The notes under the pieces were generated by a model. The model was not told where the DNA came from. It saw nothing but the letters and a program-made list of their open reading frames with translations, and made no database searches. From contig NZ_JARZZP010000008.1 of NCBI RefSeq assembly GCF_029948085.1, forward strand, positions 1 to 64,000: DNA of 64,000 nt. Direction: 5' to 3'. The DNA comes from Streptococcus taonis. Its GTDB lineage: Bacteria > Bacillota > Bacilli > Lactobacillales > Streptococcaceae. A program made the translations under genes and the position numbers. Shown piece by piece: positions 55,196-63,585 of the stretch. Every line of letters begins with the position of its first letter. Position 1 is the first letter of the stretch.

Positions 55196-56948
55196 GCGTA
55201 TCACAGGAAAAGAGTGGGGAATGATTCTCTTGACTGTACTCTTTACCTGTTTCTCGGTCTATCTAGAGTTAGAAGTGCCGACTTACGTTTCAAGAATAAC
55301 AGAATTACTTGGAACACCAGGTACAGAGCTAGGAGATCTTTGGTCACCAGCAACTAAGATGATGGGCTTATCTCTACTTGCCTTTATGTCGTCAGTAGCA
55401 GTTGGATTTTTCGCCTCTCGTGTTGCAGCATCTTACACAACTCATCTACGAAGCGATATTTTTAATCGAGTTCTGGATTTTTCACAGACAGAGATTAAAC
55501 GTTTTTCAATCCCCAGTCTTTTGACTCGGACGACCAACGATATCACGCAGATTCAAATGCTTTTTACTATGGGACTCCAGGTGGTCACACGTGGACCTAT
55601 CATGGCTATTTGGGCCATCGGTAAAATCCTTGGTAAGTCTGAATACTGGATTTGGGCAGTAGTAGTGGCTGTTATCGTCAATGTTTTGATGACAACTGTC
55701 TTGATGACTTTGGCCTTTCCGAAACAATCTGTCATTCAAAAATTGACAGATAAACTCAATAGTATCACCCGTGAAAGTTTGACAGGGATTCGAGTGGTTC
55801 GTGCTTATAATGCTGAGGATTATCAAGATAAGAAATTCGAAGAAGCTAATGAAGAAGTCACGCGAATCAATCTCTTTGTCAGTCGCTTAATGGCCATTAT
55901 GAATCCTATTATGATGGCGATTTCTAGCGGCTTGGTCCTTGCCATTTACTGGATTGGTGCTTATCTTATCAACGACGCTAGCTTGACAGAGCGTCTACCC
56001 CTTTTTAGCGATATGGTGGTCTTCATGTCCTATGCTATGCAAGTGGTAATGGGCTTCTTACTCATGGGTGCTCTCTTTATCGTCTTGCCTCGTACCTTGG
56101 TTTCTGCAGGACGTATCAATCAGGTGCTAGACTTGCATTCTTCTATTGAAAATCCTAGTCAACCACAGACGGCAGATTCATCTATTCAAGGTCAAGTGGA
56201 ATTCCGTGATGTAACCTTCCGTTACTCTAAAAACTCAGAAGCGGTTGTGGAGCATGTCAGTTTCAAGGCAGAAGCAGGACAAACCATTGCCTTTATCGGA
56301 TCAACTGGTTCTGGTAAATCTACGCTTGTGAACCTCTTGCCTCGTTTTTATGATGTGTCAGATGGAGAAATCCTAGTCGATGGTGTCAATGTGAAAGATT
56401 ACGACTTGGAAGATTTGCGTAATAAAGTCGGTTATATCCCTCAAAAAGCAGTGCTCTTTTCTGGAGATGTTAAGGGGAATCTAGACTTTGGTAAGAGTCC
56501 AGAAACTCCGCTAAGCGAGACTGCTATGTGGCAAGCTCTTGAATTGGCACAGTCTAAAAGCTTCATCGAAGATAAGGAAGCAGGTCTAAACTCAGAAGTG
56601 GCTCAAGGGGGGACCAACTTTTCAGGAGGCCAAAGACAACGTTTGGCCATTGCTCGTGCCTTGGCTCGTAAACCAGAAATTCTCATTTTTGATGATTCAT
56701 TCTCAGCCTTGGACTACAAGACAGACCGTATCTTGCGCCAAGTATTAGCTGAAAAAACACAGTCTATGACCAAGTTGATCGTTGCCCAACGTATTTCAAC
56801 AATTATGGATGCTGACTTGATCTTAGTATTGGATCAAGGTAAAGTCGTTGGACAAGGCACCCACAAGGAACTTCTTGCGACCAACGAAGTTTACCAAGAA
56901 ATTGCCTATTCACAACTATCGAAGGAGGAATTGGAACATGGAAAATAA
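55179..56948 (+). CDS. ABC exporter subunit 1 (degenerate site)
   Basis: This 589-residue half-transporter has six membrane segments (about 15-320) and an ATPase domain with Walker A GSTGSGKST (about 378-386), signature FSGGQRQ (about 485-491) and Walker B ILIFDDSFSALD (about 503-514). The second Asp replaces the catalytic Glu, so this site should not hydrolyse well. That is typical of one half of a heterodimeric exporter (LmrCD, EfrAB type). The start at 55179 follows GGAGG; it overlaps marR by 17 bases and its partner by 11. It would export drugs or lipids; substrate unknown. Confidence 0.9.
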   Translation: MKKLAKRITGKEWGMILLTVLFTCFSVYLELEVPTYVSRITELLGTPGTELGDLWSPATKMMGLSLLAFMSSVAVGFFASRVAASYTTHLRSDIFNRVLDFSQTEIKRFSIPSLLTRTTNDITQIQMLFTMGLQVVTRGPIMAIWAIGKILGKSEYWIWAVVVAVIVNVLMTTVLMTLAFPKQSVIQKLTDKLNSITRESLTGIRVVRAYNAEDYQDKKFEEANEEVTRINLFVSRLMAIMNPIMMAISSGLVLAIYWIGAYLINDASLTERLPLFSDMVVFMSYAMQVVMGFLLMGALFIVLPRTLVSAGRINQVLDLHSSIENPSQPQTADSSIQGQVEFRDVTFRYSKNSEAVVEHVSFKAEAGQTIAFIGSTGSGKSTLVNLLPRFYDVSDGEILVDGVNVKDYDLEDLRNKVGYIPQKAVLFSGDVKGNLDFGKSPETPLSETAMWQALELAQSKSFIEDKEAGLNSEVAQGGTNFSGGQRQRLAIARALARKPEILIFDDSFSALDYKTDRILRQVLAEKTQSMTKLIVAQRISTIMDADLILVLDQGKVVGQGTHKELLATNEVYQEIAYSQLSKEELEHGK

Positions 56949-58698
56949 GAAGATGTCCTTTTGGAAACAATACAAACCTTTTCTAACAGGTCTCCAACTT
57001 CCTCTACTAGTAGCTGTCGTGGCTGCTGTATGTTCAAGTATCATCACTGTTTATGGACCAACTAAGATTAAGGAAATCACCAACTTGATTTCAGATGGTT
57101 TGGCTACAGAAATCGATTTGGTAGCTGTGTCTAGCATCGCCAGCTTTTTAGCTGTTTTGTATGTACTTGGTGCCATTCTCAACTATACGCAAGCCTATAT
57201 TTTTTCAACGAGTATCCAACATTTTTCAAAACGCTTGCGGACAGCTATCGCTGAAAAAATTAACCGTCTGCCACTTGCTTATTTTGACCGTCATTCTCAA
57301 GGAGACACCCTTTCTCGTGTTACCAATGACGTCGATACGGCGGCTCAGTCTCTCAACCAAAGTCTGGGAACAGTTCTCTCAGCTAGCTTTCTACTGATTG
57401 CTGTTTTGATTACCATGTTTGGCATGAACTGGATTTTGGCATTGGTAACAGTTGTTTCAACCCTTGTAGGTTTTGCTGCTGTCTCAGTCATTATGGCCAA
57501 GTCACAAGGCTACTTTAAAGCCCAACAAAACAACCTAGCAGCTGTAAATGGTTATGTGGAAGAAATGTACTCTGGCCACAATGTTGTGACCAGCTATAAC
57601 GCTGTGGACACCACTAAAGAAACATTCGCAGGATTGAATCAAGACCTACATGATAGTATTTGGAAATCTCAATTTATTTCTGGAATCATGATGCCAGCAA
57701 TGATCTTTGTTGGGAACTTTAGCTATGTTTTGGTGATCATCGTCGGTGCAGTTCTAGCTCTTGAAGGACATATCAGTATTGGTATCATCGTAGCCTTCAT
57801 GGTTTATGTTCGTACCTTCTCTCAACCCTTATCACAGATTGCCCAAGGGATTACAAGTTTGCAACAGGCCAGTGCAGCTATGACCCGTGTCTTTGAGTTT
57901 CTAGGCGAAGCTGAGATGGAAGACGAATCTCATAAGGCAAGACAATTGACTGGTATGAAGGGTGAAGTTATCTTTGACCGAGTTTCCTTTGGTTACACTC
58001 CTGAGCGAACCATCATTCATGACTTTTCTGCGACAGCTCATGCAGGGCAAAAAGTTGCCATTGTTGGGCCGACTGGAGCGGGTAAGACTACTATTGTCAA
58101 CCTCTTGATGAAGTTCTATGAGATTGATAAGGGAAGCATTCGCATTGATGGTGTGGATACCAAGAAGATGAAACGTTCAGAAGTACACGATGCCTTTTCA
58201 ATGGTCTTGCAGGATACTTGGCTCTTTGAAGGAACCATTCGAGACAATCTCATTTATAATCAAACTGGGATTAGTGAAGAACGCGTGATTGAAGCAGCCA
58301 AAGCAGTAGGAATCCACCACTTTATCACAACCTTACCAGATGGATACGATACTGTTTTGGATGATACAGTGACCTTGTCAGTCGGGCAGAAACAGCTCTT
58401 GACCATCGCTCGTGCCCTTCTCAAAGATTCTCCACTCTTGATTCTGGACGAAGCGACATCTTCAGTCGATACACGTACAGAGGAGTTGATTCAGAAAGCC
58501 ATGGATCGTTTGATGGAAGGACGCACATCCTTTGTCATCGCCCATCGCTTGTCAACTATCCGTAATGCGGACTTAATCCTGGTCATGAAAGATGGAAATA
58601 TCATTGAGCAAGGCAATCACGATGAGCTCATGGCTCAAGGTGGTTTCTATGCTGACCTATACAATAGTCAATTTACAGAAGATGAAGTAGAAGAATAA
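56938..58698 (+). CDS. ABC exporter subunit 2 (catalytic site)
   Basis: The 586-residue partner has six membrane segments (about 20-310) and an ATPase domain with Walker A GPTGAGKTT (about 379-387), an altered signature LSVGQKQ (about 483-489) and an intact Walker B LLILDEATSSVD (about 500-511). With the Asp-for-Glu change in the other subunit, the degenerate site is made from subunit 1 Walker motifs and this subunit's weak signature, and the good site from the reverse pair. The ATG at 56938 follows AAGGAGG; earlier in-frame starts lie within the upstream gene. Confidence 0.9.
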   Translation: MENKKMSFWKQYKPFLTGLQLPLLVAVVAAVCSSIITVYGPTKIKEITNLISDGLATEIDLVAVSSIASFLAVLYVLGAILNYTQAYIFSTSIQHFSKRLRTAIAEKINRLPLAYFDRHSQGDTLSRVTNDVDTAAQSLNQSLGTVLSASFLLIAVLITMFGMNWILALVTVVSTLVGFAAVSVIMAKSQGYFKAQQNNLAAVNGYVEEMYSGHNVVTSYNAVDTTKETFAGLNQDLHDSIWKSQFISGIMMPAMIFVGNFSYVLVIIVGAVLALEGHISIGIIVAFMVYVRTFSQPLSQIAQGITSLQQASAAMTRVFEFLGEAEMEDESHKARQLTGMKGEVIFDRVSFGYTPERTIIHDFSATAHAGQKVAIVGPTGAGKTTIVNLLMKFYEIDKGSIRIDGVDTKKMKRSEVHDAFSMVLQDTWLFEGTIRDNLIYNQTGISEERVIEAAKAVGIHHFITTLPDGYDTVLDDTVTLSVGQKQLLTIARALLKDSPLLILDEATSSVDTRTEELIQKAMDRLMEGRTSFVIAHRLSTIRNADLILVMKDGNIIEQGNHDELMAQGGFYADLYNSQFTEDEVEE

Positions 58699-58702
58699 AA
58701 CC

Positions 58703-58726
58703 AAAGAAGGCTTGACGGCCTTCTTT
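58703..58726 (+). terminator. Terminator of the ABC exporter operon
   Basis: AAAGAAGGC (58703-58711) pairs with GCCTTCTTT (58718-58726), then TTC. The loop TTGAC is also the -35 of the next promoter. Confidence 0.8.
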
Positions 58727-58740
58727 TTCTGCACTATACT
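58712..58740 (+). promoter_or_regulatory. PAP2 gene promoter
   Basis: TTGACG (58712-58717), 17-base spacer, TATACT (58735-58740). The -35 lies within the preceding terminator hairpin. Confidence 0.6.
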
Positions 58741-58796
58741 AGAGTAGGAGAAGCTAGTAGGTTTCTTGTGAAAAGAATAGGAATACCGAGAAATAC

Positions 58797-59300
58797 ATGA
58801 AAAACTATCAAGAGTGGTACGATAAAACAAAATCAAGTCTCCTTCGTCATCCACAGCTATTACAATTGATGCGAGTTTTTAATCGCATGATGACAGTTCT
58901 GATGCCCTTAGCCTACTTGACTTTGTTGGGGACGAGTCTTATGAGCAAGAACTTGGGGAACGACTTTTACGCTTATATCTTAGTGCCAGCATTGGGTTTT
59001 GTTCTATTGACGCTGGTGCGTAAGTGGATTAATCAACCGCGTCCCTATGAAACTTGGGGAATTGTCCCACTATTAGACAAGGACAGCTCTGGCAATTCAA
59101 TGCCTAGTCGCCACGTCTTTTCAGCGACTATCATTTCCATGGCTTGTTTTCACGCAAGTTTACCAGTGGGATTGATTTTATTGGTCTTGTCAGCTCTTCT
59201 CGGTCTTGTGCGGGTCTTGGGTGGCGTTCATTATCCCAAGGATGTTTTAGTCGGCTATGCCTGTGGTCTAATCTGGGGAATTCTTTTCTTTATTTTCTAA
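58797..59300 (+). CDS. PAP2 superfamily membrane phosphatase
   Basis: The 167-residue protein has about five membrane segments and the three PAP2 catalytic motifs: KWINQPRP (KxxxxxxRP, about 78-85), PSRH (about 102-105) and RVLGGVHYPKD (SRxxxxxH variant, about 139-149). Such enzymes dephosphorylate lipid phosphates, for example undecaprenyl pyrophosphate or phosphatidic acid, on the outer membrane face. There is no strong ribosome site before the ATG at 58797. It has its own promoter and a terminator with a long loop. Confidence 0.85.
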   Translation: MKNYQEWYDKTKSSLLRHPQLLQLMRVFNRMMTVLMPLAYLTLLGTSLMSKNLGNDFYAYILVPALGFVLLTLVRKWINQPRPYETWGIVPLLDKDSSGNSMPSRHVFSATIISMACFHASLPVGLILLVLSALLGLVRVLGGVHYPKDVLVGYACGLIWGILFFIF

Positions 59301-59305
59301 AAAGC

Positions 59306-59366
59306 AAAGCAAGTGGGCTTGGCCTCGTAACCACTTACGGGTCAAAAGTGACCACTTGCTTTTTTG
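59306..59366 (+). terminator. PAP2 gene terminator with long loop
   Basis: AAAGCAAGTGG (59306-59316) pairs with CCACTTGCTTT (59352-59362), then TTT; the 35-base loop contains GGTC/GACC. Confidence 0.7.
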
Positions 59367-59369
59367 CCC

Positions 59370-59398
59370 TTGTAAAGTCTTATGGGCTTTGGTATAGT
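59370..59398 (+). promoter_or_regulatory. LytTR gene promoter
   Basis: TTGTAA (59370-59375), 17-base spacer, TATAGT (59393-59398). Confidence 0.65.
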
Positions 59399-59418
59399 AG
59401 ATGCAGAAAGGAGATAGG

Positions 59419-59865
59419 ATGAAGTTACGAATCGAGATTGATAGTGAATTAACTGAGACAGAGATTGTCATCAAGGCTGCAGCCCTGACAGATGAAATAG
59501 CTGATTTGCAACGACTCTTACAAGAAACCAAGGCTCCTAGGTTGATCTTTTATAAGGGGACGGGTGAGTACTACTTAGACTTGTCAGAAATTCTCTTTTT
59601 TGAGACAGAAGGTAGCAAGATTTACGCTCATACCCAGAAAGAAGCCTACGAGGTTCGACTCAAGCTTTATGAGTTGGAGTCCATTCTGCCACGCTATTTC
59701 AGTCGGGTATCCAAGTCGACCATTGCCAATATCCGGCAGATTTACTCTGTGGACAAGTCCTTCTCAGGTACAGGAACTATTTCCTTTTATCAGACCCACA
59801 AGGAGGTTCACGTGTCACGGCACTACCAATCCCTCCTAAAAGAAAATCTAAGAAACATGAGGTAA
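59419..59865 (+). CDS. LytTR family DNA-binding regulator
   Basis: The 148 residues end in a LytTR DNA-binding domain (about 50-146: EILFFETEGSKIYAHT, LESILPRYFSRVSKSTIANIRQI in part) without a receiver domain. Single-domain LytTR proteins of streptococci (HdrR, BrsR type) work with a membrane protein encoded next to them that holds them inactive. The ATG at 59419 follows AAAGGAGA; an ATG at 59401 lies before that site. Four bases separate it from the next gene, a LiaF-like membrane protein, a fitting partner. Confidence 0.87.
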   Translation: MKLRIEIDSELTETEIVIKAAALTDEIADLQRLLQETKAPRLIFYKGTGEYYLDLSEILFFETEGSKIYAHTQKEAYEVRLKLYELESILPRYFSRVSKSTIANIRQIYSVDKSFSGTGTISFYQTHKEVHVSRHYQSLLKENLRNMR

Positions 59866-59869
59866 GAAC

Positions 59870-60544
59870 ATGAAAAAGAAAGCATTTGGTATTGTATTGC
59901 TAGTATTGGCAGCCTTAGTATTATTGCAGGGGAATTTTGGGATTCCTTCTCTAGGAGGACACATTTGGCCTTTGATCGGTATTGCATTTTTTGCCTATCA
60001 ATCAGTTGAAGCTTTGTTGCGTCGCCACTTAACTTCAGCCTCTTTTACAGCTTTAGTAGCTTTAATGATAGCCAATCATTTTTATGACATTTTACCGATT
60101 CCCAATCAATCACTGTTCTGGGCGGGAGTTCTCATCGTTCTAGGAGTAAGTATGCTGACTCACTCGAACAAGACATGGAGTGGAAAGACCTTGTGGAGCA
60201 ATAGAGAGAAAAAAGTTTCTACTGATAAGGAAATCATTTTTAGTAGTGGGGCTTTTTATAATCAAGACCAAAACTTGGTAGAAGACCAAGTGGAAGCTGT
60301 TTTTGGAGATGCTAAGATTTACTATGATAATGCAAATATTTTGGGTGATGTAGCAATCTTAAGTGTGGACGTAGTTTTTGGAAGTGCAACCATTTATATC
60401 CCTCAACATTGGAAAGTGGATCTTAGGGTAGAATCAGTGTTTAGCAATCCGCAGGTCGAAGTGGCGACAGCCCCAACCAGCAAAACTTTGATTATCCGTG
60501 GAGACGTTGTTTTTGGGAAATTAGGAGTTGTTTATGTTAAATAA
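59870..60544 (+). CDS. LiaF-like membrane protein
   Basis: The 224 residues have four membrane segments (about 4-100) and a C-terminal domain (about 120-224) with repeated beta strands VFGDAKIYYDN, VVFGSATIYIP and VVFGKLGVVYV, the pattern of LiaF/YvqF C-terminal domains. LiaF restrains a two-component envelope-stress regulator in other Firmicutes. Here no kinase is encoded, and the LytTR gene four bases upstream suggests it inhibits that regulator instead. AGGTAAGAAC precedes the ATG. The 3' end has no clear terminator. Confidence 0.8.
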   Translation: MKKKAFGIVLLVLAALVLLQGNFGIPSLGGHIWPLIGIAFFAYQSVEALLRRHLTSASFTALVALMIANHFYDILPIPNQSLFWAGVLIVLGVSMLTHSNKTWSGKTLWSNREKKVSTDKEIIFSSGAFYNQDQNLVEDQVEAVFGDAKIYYDNANILGDVAILSVDVVFGSATIYIPQHWKVDLRVESVFSNPQVEVATAPTSKTLIIRGDVVFGKLGVVYVK

Positions 60545-60562
60545 AAAAATATTCCAATCCCC

Positions 60563-60591
60563 TTGCCAAAAAAGAGAAAGTGTGATAACAT
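60563..60591 (+). promoter_or_regulatory. rpmB promoter
   Basis: TTGCCA (60563-60568), 17-base spacer, TAACAT (60586-60591). Confidence 0.65.
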
Positions 60592-60604
60592 AGTACAGTA
60601 TGTG

Positions 60605-60636
60605 GTGCTAGCACATCCGCTATATTAGATCTAATA
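60605..60636 (+). promoter_or_regulatory. Two palindromes in the rpmB leader
   Basis: GTGCTAGCAC (60605-60614) and TATTAGATCTAATA (60623-60636) are perfect palindromes; the second abuts the AGGAGG site (about 60636). They may be protein sites or hairpins that tune rpmB translation. Confidence 0.5.
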
Positions 60637-60650
60637 GGAGGAAAACACAA

Positions 60651-60839
60651 ATGGCTAAAGTATGTTACTTTACAGGTCGTAAGACTGTATCAGGAAACAA
60701 CCGTTCACACGCGATGAACCAAACAAAACGTGCCGTAAAACCAAACCTTCAAAAAGTTACTGTACTTATCGATGGTAAACCTAAAAAAGTTTGGGCTTCA
60801 GCTCGTGCTTTGAAATCAGGTAAAGTAGAACGCGTTTAA
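60651..60839 (+). CDS. rpmB: 50S ribosomal protein L28
   Basis: The 62 residues ([20 protein letters not shown]...) are a full-length bacterial L28. Only one Cys is present (position 5), so the zinc ribbon of the CxxC type is missing; this is the zinc-independent form. AGGAGG precedes the ATG at good spacing. It is a single-gene unit between a promoter and a short terminator. Confidence 0.97.
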   Translation: MAKVCYFTGRKTVSGNNRSHAMNQTKRAVKPNLQKVTVLIDGKPKKVWASARALKSGKVERV

Positions 60840-60849
60840 TAAAGAGTAA

Positions 60850-60870
60850 AAGGCCATCAGGTCTTTTTCT
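60850..60870 (+). terminator. rpmB terminator
   Basis: AAAAGGCC pairs with GGTCTTTT (one G-T pair), followed by TCTTTT. Confidence 0.65.
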
Positions 60871-60932
60871 TTTGCTCTAAGCTCAAAAAGTCTCGTCAAA
60901 GGAGCAAATATCCGCCGATACAGTATTCTGCT

Positions 60933-60961
60933 TTTACACTTGGCTTGAAATATGATAAAAT
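60933..60961 (+). promoter_or_regulatory. Asp23-fakA promoter
   Basis: TTTACA (60933-60938), 17-base spacer, TAAAAT (60956-60961). Confidence 0.7.
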
Positions 60962-60989
60962 AGAGTATCAACTAGTTGAGGTAGAAAAA

Positions 60990-61355
60990 ATGACTGTAAA
61001 AATTAATACAAAAGATGGTCAAATCGAACTAACAGATGAAGTGATTGCTACCGTTGTAGGCGGTGCAGCAACTGAGATTTTTGGTGTGGTCGGTATGGCA
61101 AGTAAGAAAGCCCTCAAAGATAACTTCCAAGCCCTTCTAGGTAAGGAAAATTATTCTAAAGGTGTCGTCGTAAAGGCGGCCGAAGATGGCAGTATTGCAG
61201 TTGATGTATATACCGTGTTGAGCTACGGAACAAAGATTAGCGAAGTGTCAAAAAACATTCAAGAGCGTGTTCGTTTTAGTTTGGAAAACCAACTTGGAAT
61301 TACTGCTCAGACTGTAAATGTCTACATTCAAAATATCAAAGTTGTAGGAGAATAA
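60990..61355 (+). CDS. Asp23/Gls24 family envelope stress protein
   Basis: The 121-residue protein is a YloU-type Asp23/Gls24 domain: QIELTDEVIATVVGGAATEI, then VVVKAAEDGSIAVDVYTVL and a final VNVYIQNIKV. Asp23 proteins form membrane-associated assemblies linked with cell-wall stress. The start at 60990 (MTVKINTK) follows TTGAGGTAG; the open frame extends further but overlaps the promoter. fakA follows after two bases, a gene pair found in nearly all Firmicutes. Confidence 0.92.
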   Translation: MTVKINTKDGQIELTDEVIATVVGGAATEIFGVVGMASKKALKDNFQALLGKENYSKGVVVKAAEDGSIAVDVYTVLSYGTKISEVSKNIQERVRFSLENQLGITAQTVNVYIQNIKVVGE

Positions 61356-61357
61356 CC

Positions 61358-63022
61358 GTGTCAAAAATTACTACTAGCTTATTTCAAGAAATGGTGCAAG
61401 CTGCATCAACTCGCTTGAATAAGCAAGCTGAATATGTCAATTCATTAAACGTCTTTCCAGTTCCAGATGGAGATACTGGTACAAATATGGGAATGACCAT
61501 TGAAAATGGTGCTAAAGAAGTTGCAGACAAACCAGCTTCTACTGTTGGAGAGGTAGCAAGCATTCTTGCAAAAGGTCTTTTGATGGGTGCGCGTGGGAAT
61601 TCAGGAGTTATTACATCTCAGCTTTTCCGCGGATTTTCACAAGCCATCAAAACCAAAGAAGAGTTAACAGGAAAAGACCTAGCTCTTGCCTTCCAATCTG
61701 GTGTTGAAGTAGCCTACAAGGCTGTTATGAAGCCAGTTGAAGGAACAATCTTGACTGTATCACGTGGTGCTGCCATCGGTGCTAAGAAAAAAGCCGAGCA
61801 GACAGACGATGCTATTGAGGTTATGCGTGCAGCTTTGGAAGGAGCTAAAACAGCCCTTGCTAAGACTCCAGACATGCTTCCAGTCTTGAAGGAAGTTGGC
61901 GTTGTGGACTCAGGTGGTCAAGGTTTGGTCTTCATCTACGAAGGTTTCCTTTCAGCTCTTACTGGTGAATATAGCGCTTCTGAAGACTTTGTTGCCACTC
62001 CAGCCAACATGAGTGAGATGATCAATGCAGAACACCATAAATCTGTAGCTGGACATGTGGCAACAGAAGACATTACCTTTGGTTACTGTACTGAGATCAT
62101 GGTTGCCCTTAAGCAAGGTCCAACTTATGCTAAAGAGTTTAACTACGATGAATTCCGCAACTACTTGAACGAACTTGGGGATTCACTTCTTGTTGTCAAT
62201 GACGATGAAATCGTTAAAGTTCACGTCCATACAGAAGATCCAGGTCTTGTCATGCAAGAAGGTCTCAAATATGGTAGCTTGGTCAAGGTAAAAGTTGACA
62301 ATATGCGTAACCAACATGAAGCACAAGTGGAAAAAGAAGCTAAAGTCAGCAAACCAGCTGAAGAAAAAGAATATGCTCTTATCGCAGTAGTAGCTGGACA
62401 AGGCTTGGCAGACATCTTCCGTGCTCAAGGTGTGGACTATGTTATCGAAGGTGGACAAACCATGAACCCTTCGACAGAAGACTTTATCAAGGCTGTTGAG
62501 CAAGTCAATGCTCGCAACATTATCTTCTTGCCAAACAACAAAAACATCTTCATGGCAGCTCAATCTGCAGCTGAAGTCTTAGAACAACCAGCAGTAGTGG
62601 TAGAAGCTCGTACCCTTCCTCAAGGATTGACTAGTCTTCTTGCCTTTGATCCAAGCAAGACTATCGAAGAAAACAAAGAACGCATGACTGCAGCTCTTGG
62701 TGATGTGGTCAGTGGTAGTGTAACAACAGCCGTTCGTGACACGACTATCGATGGTTTGGAAATCCATGAAAATGACAATCTTGGTATGGTAGATGGTAAG
62801 ATCCTCGTATCAAACCCTGATATGCACCAAACTCTGACTGAAACTTTGAAACATATGTTGGATGAAGATAGTGAAATCGTAACCTTCTATATCGGTGAAG
62901 ATGGAAGTGAAGAATTGGCTAACCAAATTGCCCAAGAAATCGCAGAAGAATTCGAAGATGTAGAAGTAGAAATCCACCAAGGTCAACAACCGGTTTATCC
63001 ATACCTTTTCAGTGTGGAATAA
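61358..63022 (+). CDS. fakA: Fatty acid kinase catalytic subunit FakA
   Basis: FakA phosphorylates a fatty acid held by FakB, letting external or recycled fatty acids enter phospholipids. The 554 residues have a DhaL-like ATP domain (about 1-200) with NVFPVPDGDTGTNMGMTI (about 30-47, Mg-binding Asp residues) and GARGNSGVITSQ (about 78-89), a middle domain and a C-terminal domain (about 340-550) that contacts FakB. Length is normal. The start is the GTG at 61358, eight bases after AGGAGAA. No fakB gene is in view. Confidence 0.92.
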   Translation: MSKITTSLFQEMVQAASTRLNKQAEYVNSLNVFPVPDGDTGTNMGMTIENGAKEVADKPASTVGEVASILAKGLLMGARGNSGVITSQLFRGFSQAIKTKEELTGKDLALAFQSGVEVAYKAVMKPVEGTILTVSRGAAIGAKKKAEQTDDAIEVMRAALEGAKTALAKTPDMLPVLKEVGVVDSGGQGLVFIYEGFLSALTGEYSASEDFVATPANMSEMINAEHHKSVAGHVATEDITFGYCTEIMVALKQGPTYAKEFNYDEFRNYLNELGDSLLVVNDDEIVKVHVHTEDPGLVMQEGLKYGSLVKVKVDNMRNQHEAQVEKEAKVSKPAEEKEYALIAVVAGQGLADIFRAQGVDYVIEGGQTMNPSTEDFIKAVEQVNARNIIFLPNNKNIFMAAQSAAEVLEQPAVVVEARTLPQGLTSLLAFDPSKTIEENKERMTAALGDVVSGSVTTAVRDTTIDGLEIHENDNLGMVDGKILVSNPDMHQTLTETLKHMLDEDSEIVTFYIGEDGSEELANQIAQEIAEEFEDVEVEIHQGQQPVYPYLFSVE

Positions 63023-63043
63023 AGATTAAATAGAAAACGAAAG

Positions 63044-63069
63044 AGGTCGGGATTTTCCTGACCTTTTTT
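63044..63069 (+). terminator. fakA terminator
   Basis: AGGTCGGGA pairs with TCCTGACCT (one G-T pair), followed by T6. Confidence 0.8.
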
Positions 63070-63202
63070 GATTTGTAGAGAATTCTATTTTCCTAGCTGA
63101 GTGAACTTTTTGTGACATTTGTCATATTTCCTCATGACAGAAGCTTCTAGTGGCACTAGCTTCAAAGAATTATAATAGATGTATCAAATGGAGGAAGAAA
63201 AA

Positions 63203-63394
63203 ATGAAACATAAAGTAATTATCGCAATGAGTTTAGTAGCAGCAGGAGTCATGACTTATCTCATGTTCTCAGGATTGGACGAAGGCTTCTATCATTTTCC
63301 TTGGGAGTTATTTGCAGGATTTGGCATGATGTCTTGGTTGATCCGAGAAGGTTTGAAATTGGTCTCAGATGTGAAAAAGGAGTTTGAAAAATGA
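63203..63394 (+). CDS. Small membrane protein of unknown function
   Basis: A 63-residue protein with two membrane segments (about 4-21 and 32-50) and a basic, charged tail. The ATG at 63203 follows GGAGGAAG; the ATG at 63179 lies before that site. It overlaps the next gene by four bases (ATGA). It is the first gene of an ABC-transporter unit, probably as a regulator or assembly partner. No named family recognised. Confidence 0.6.
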   Translation: MKHKVIIAMSLVAAGVMTYLMFSGLDEGFYHFPWELFAGFGMMSWLIREGLKLVSDVKKEFEK

Positions 63395-63585
63395 AAAAAG
63401 CGATTCTCTATTTCTTTATTGGACTATCACTAGTGGTATGGTTGGTCGAAATGTTTACAGGTTGGTTTGACCAAGCCTTCCTTCACCAAGCCATTCGCGG
63501 TGCCTGGGGTCTAGGATTTATGATTTTTATCGCCTTTCCGATGGGAAAGGAGTGGTTGAAAGGAGAATATCATGAACATGATTAA
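63391..63585 (+). CDS. Small membrane protein of unknown function
   Basis: A 64-residue protein with two hydrophobic segments (about 4-22 and 36-52) and a charged tail with EYHEHD. It overlaps the previous gene by four bases and the following ATPase gene by 14, so all three are translationally coupled. No family recognised. Confidence 0.6.
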   Translation: MKKAILYFFIGLSLVVWLVEMFTGWFDQAFLHQAIRGAWGLGFMIFIAFPMGKEWLKGEYHEHD

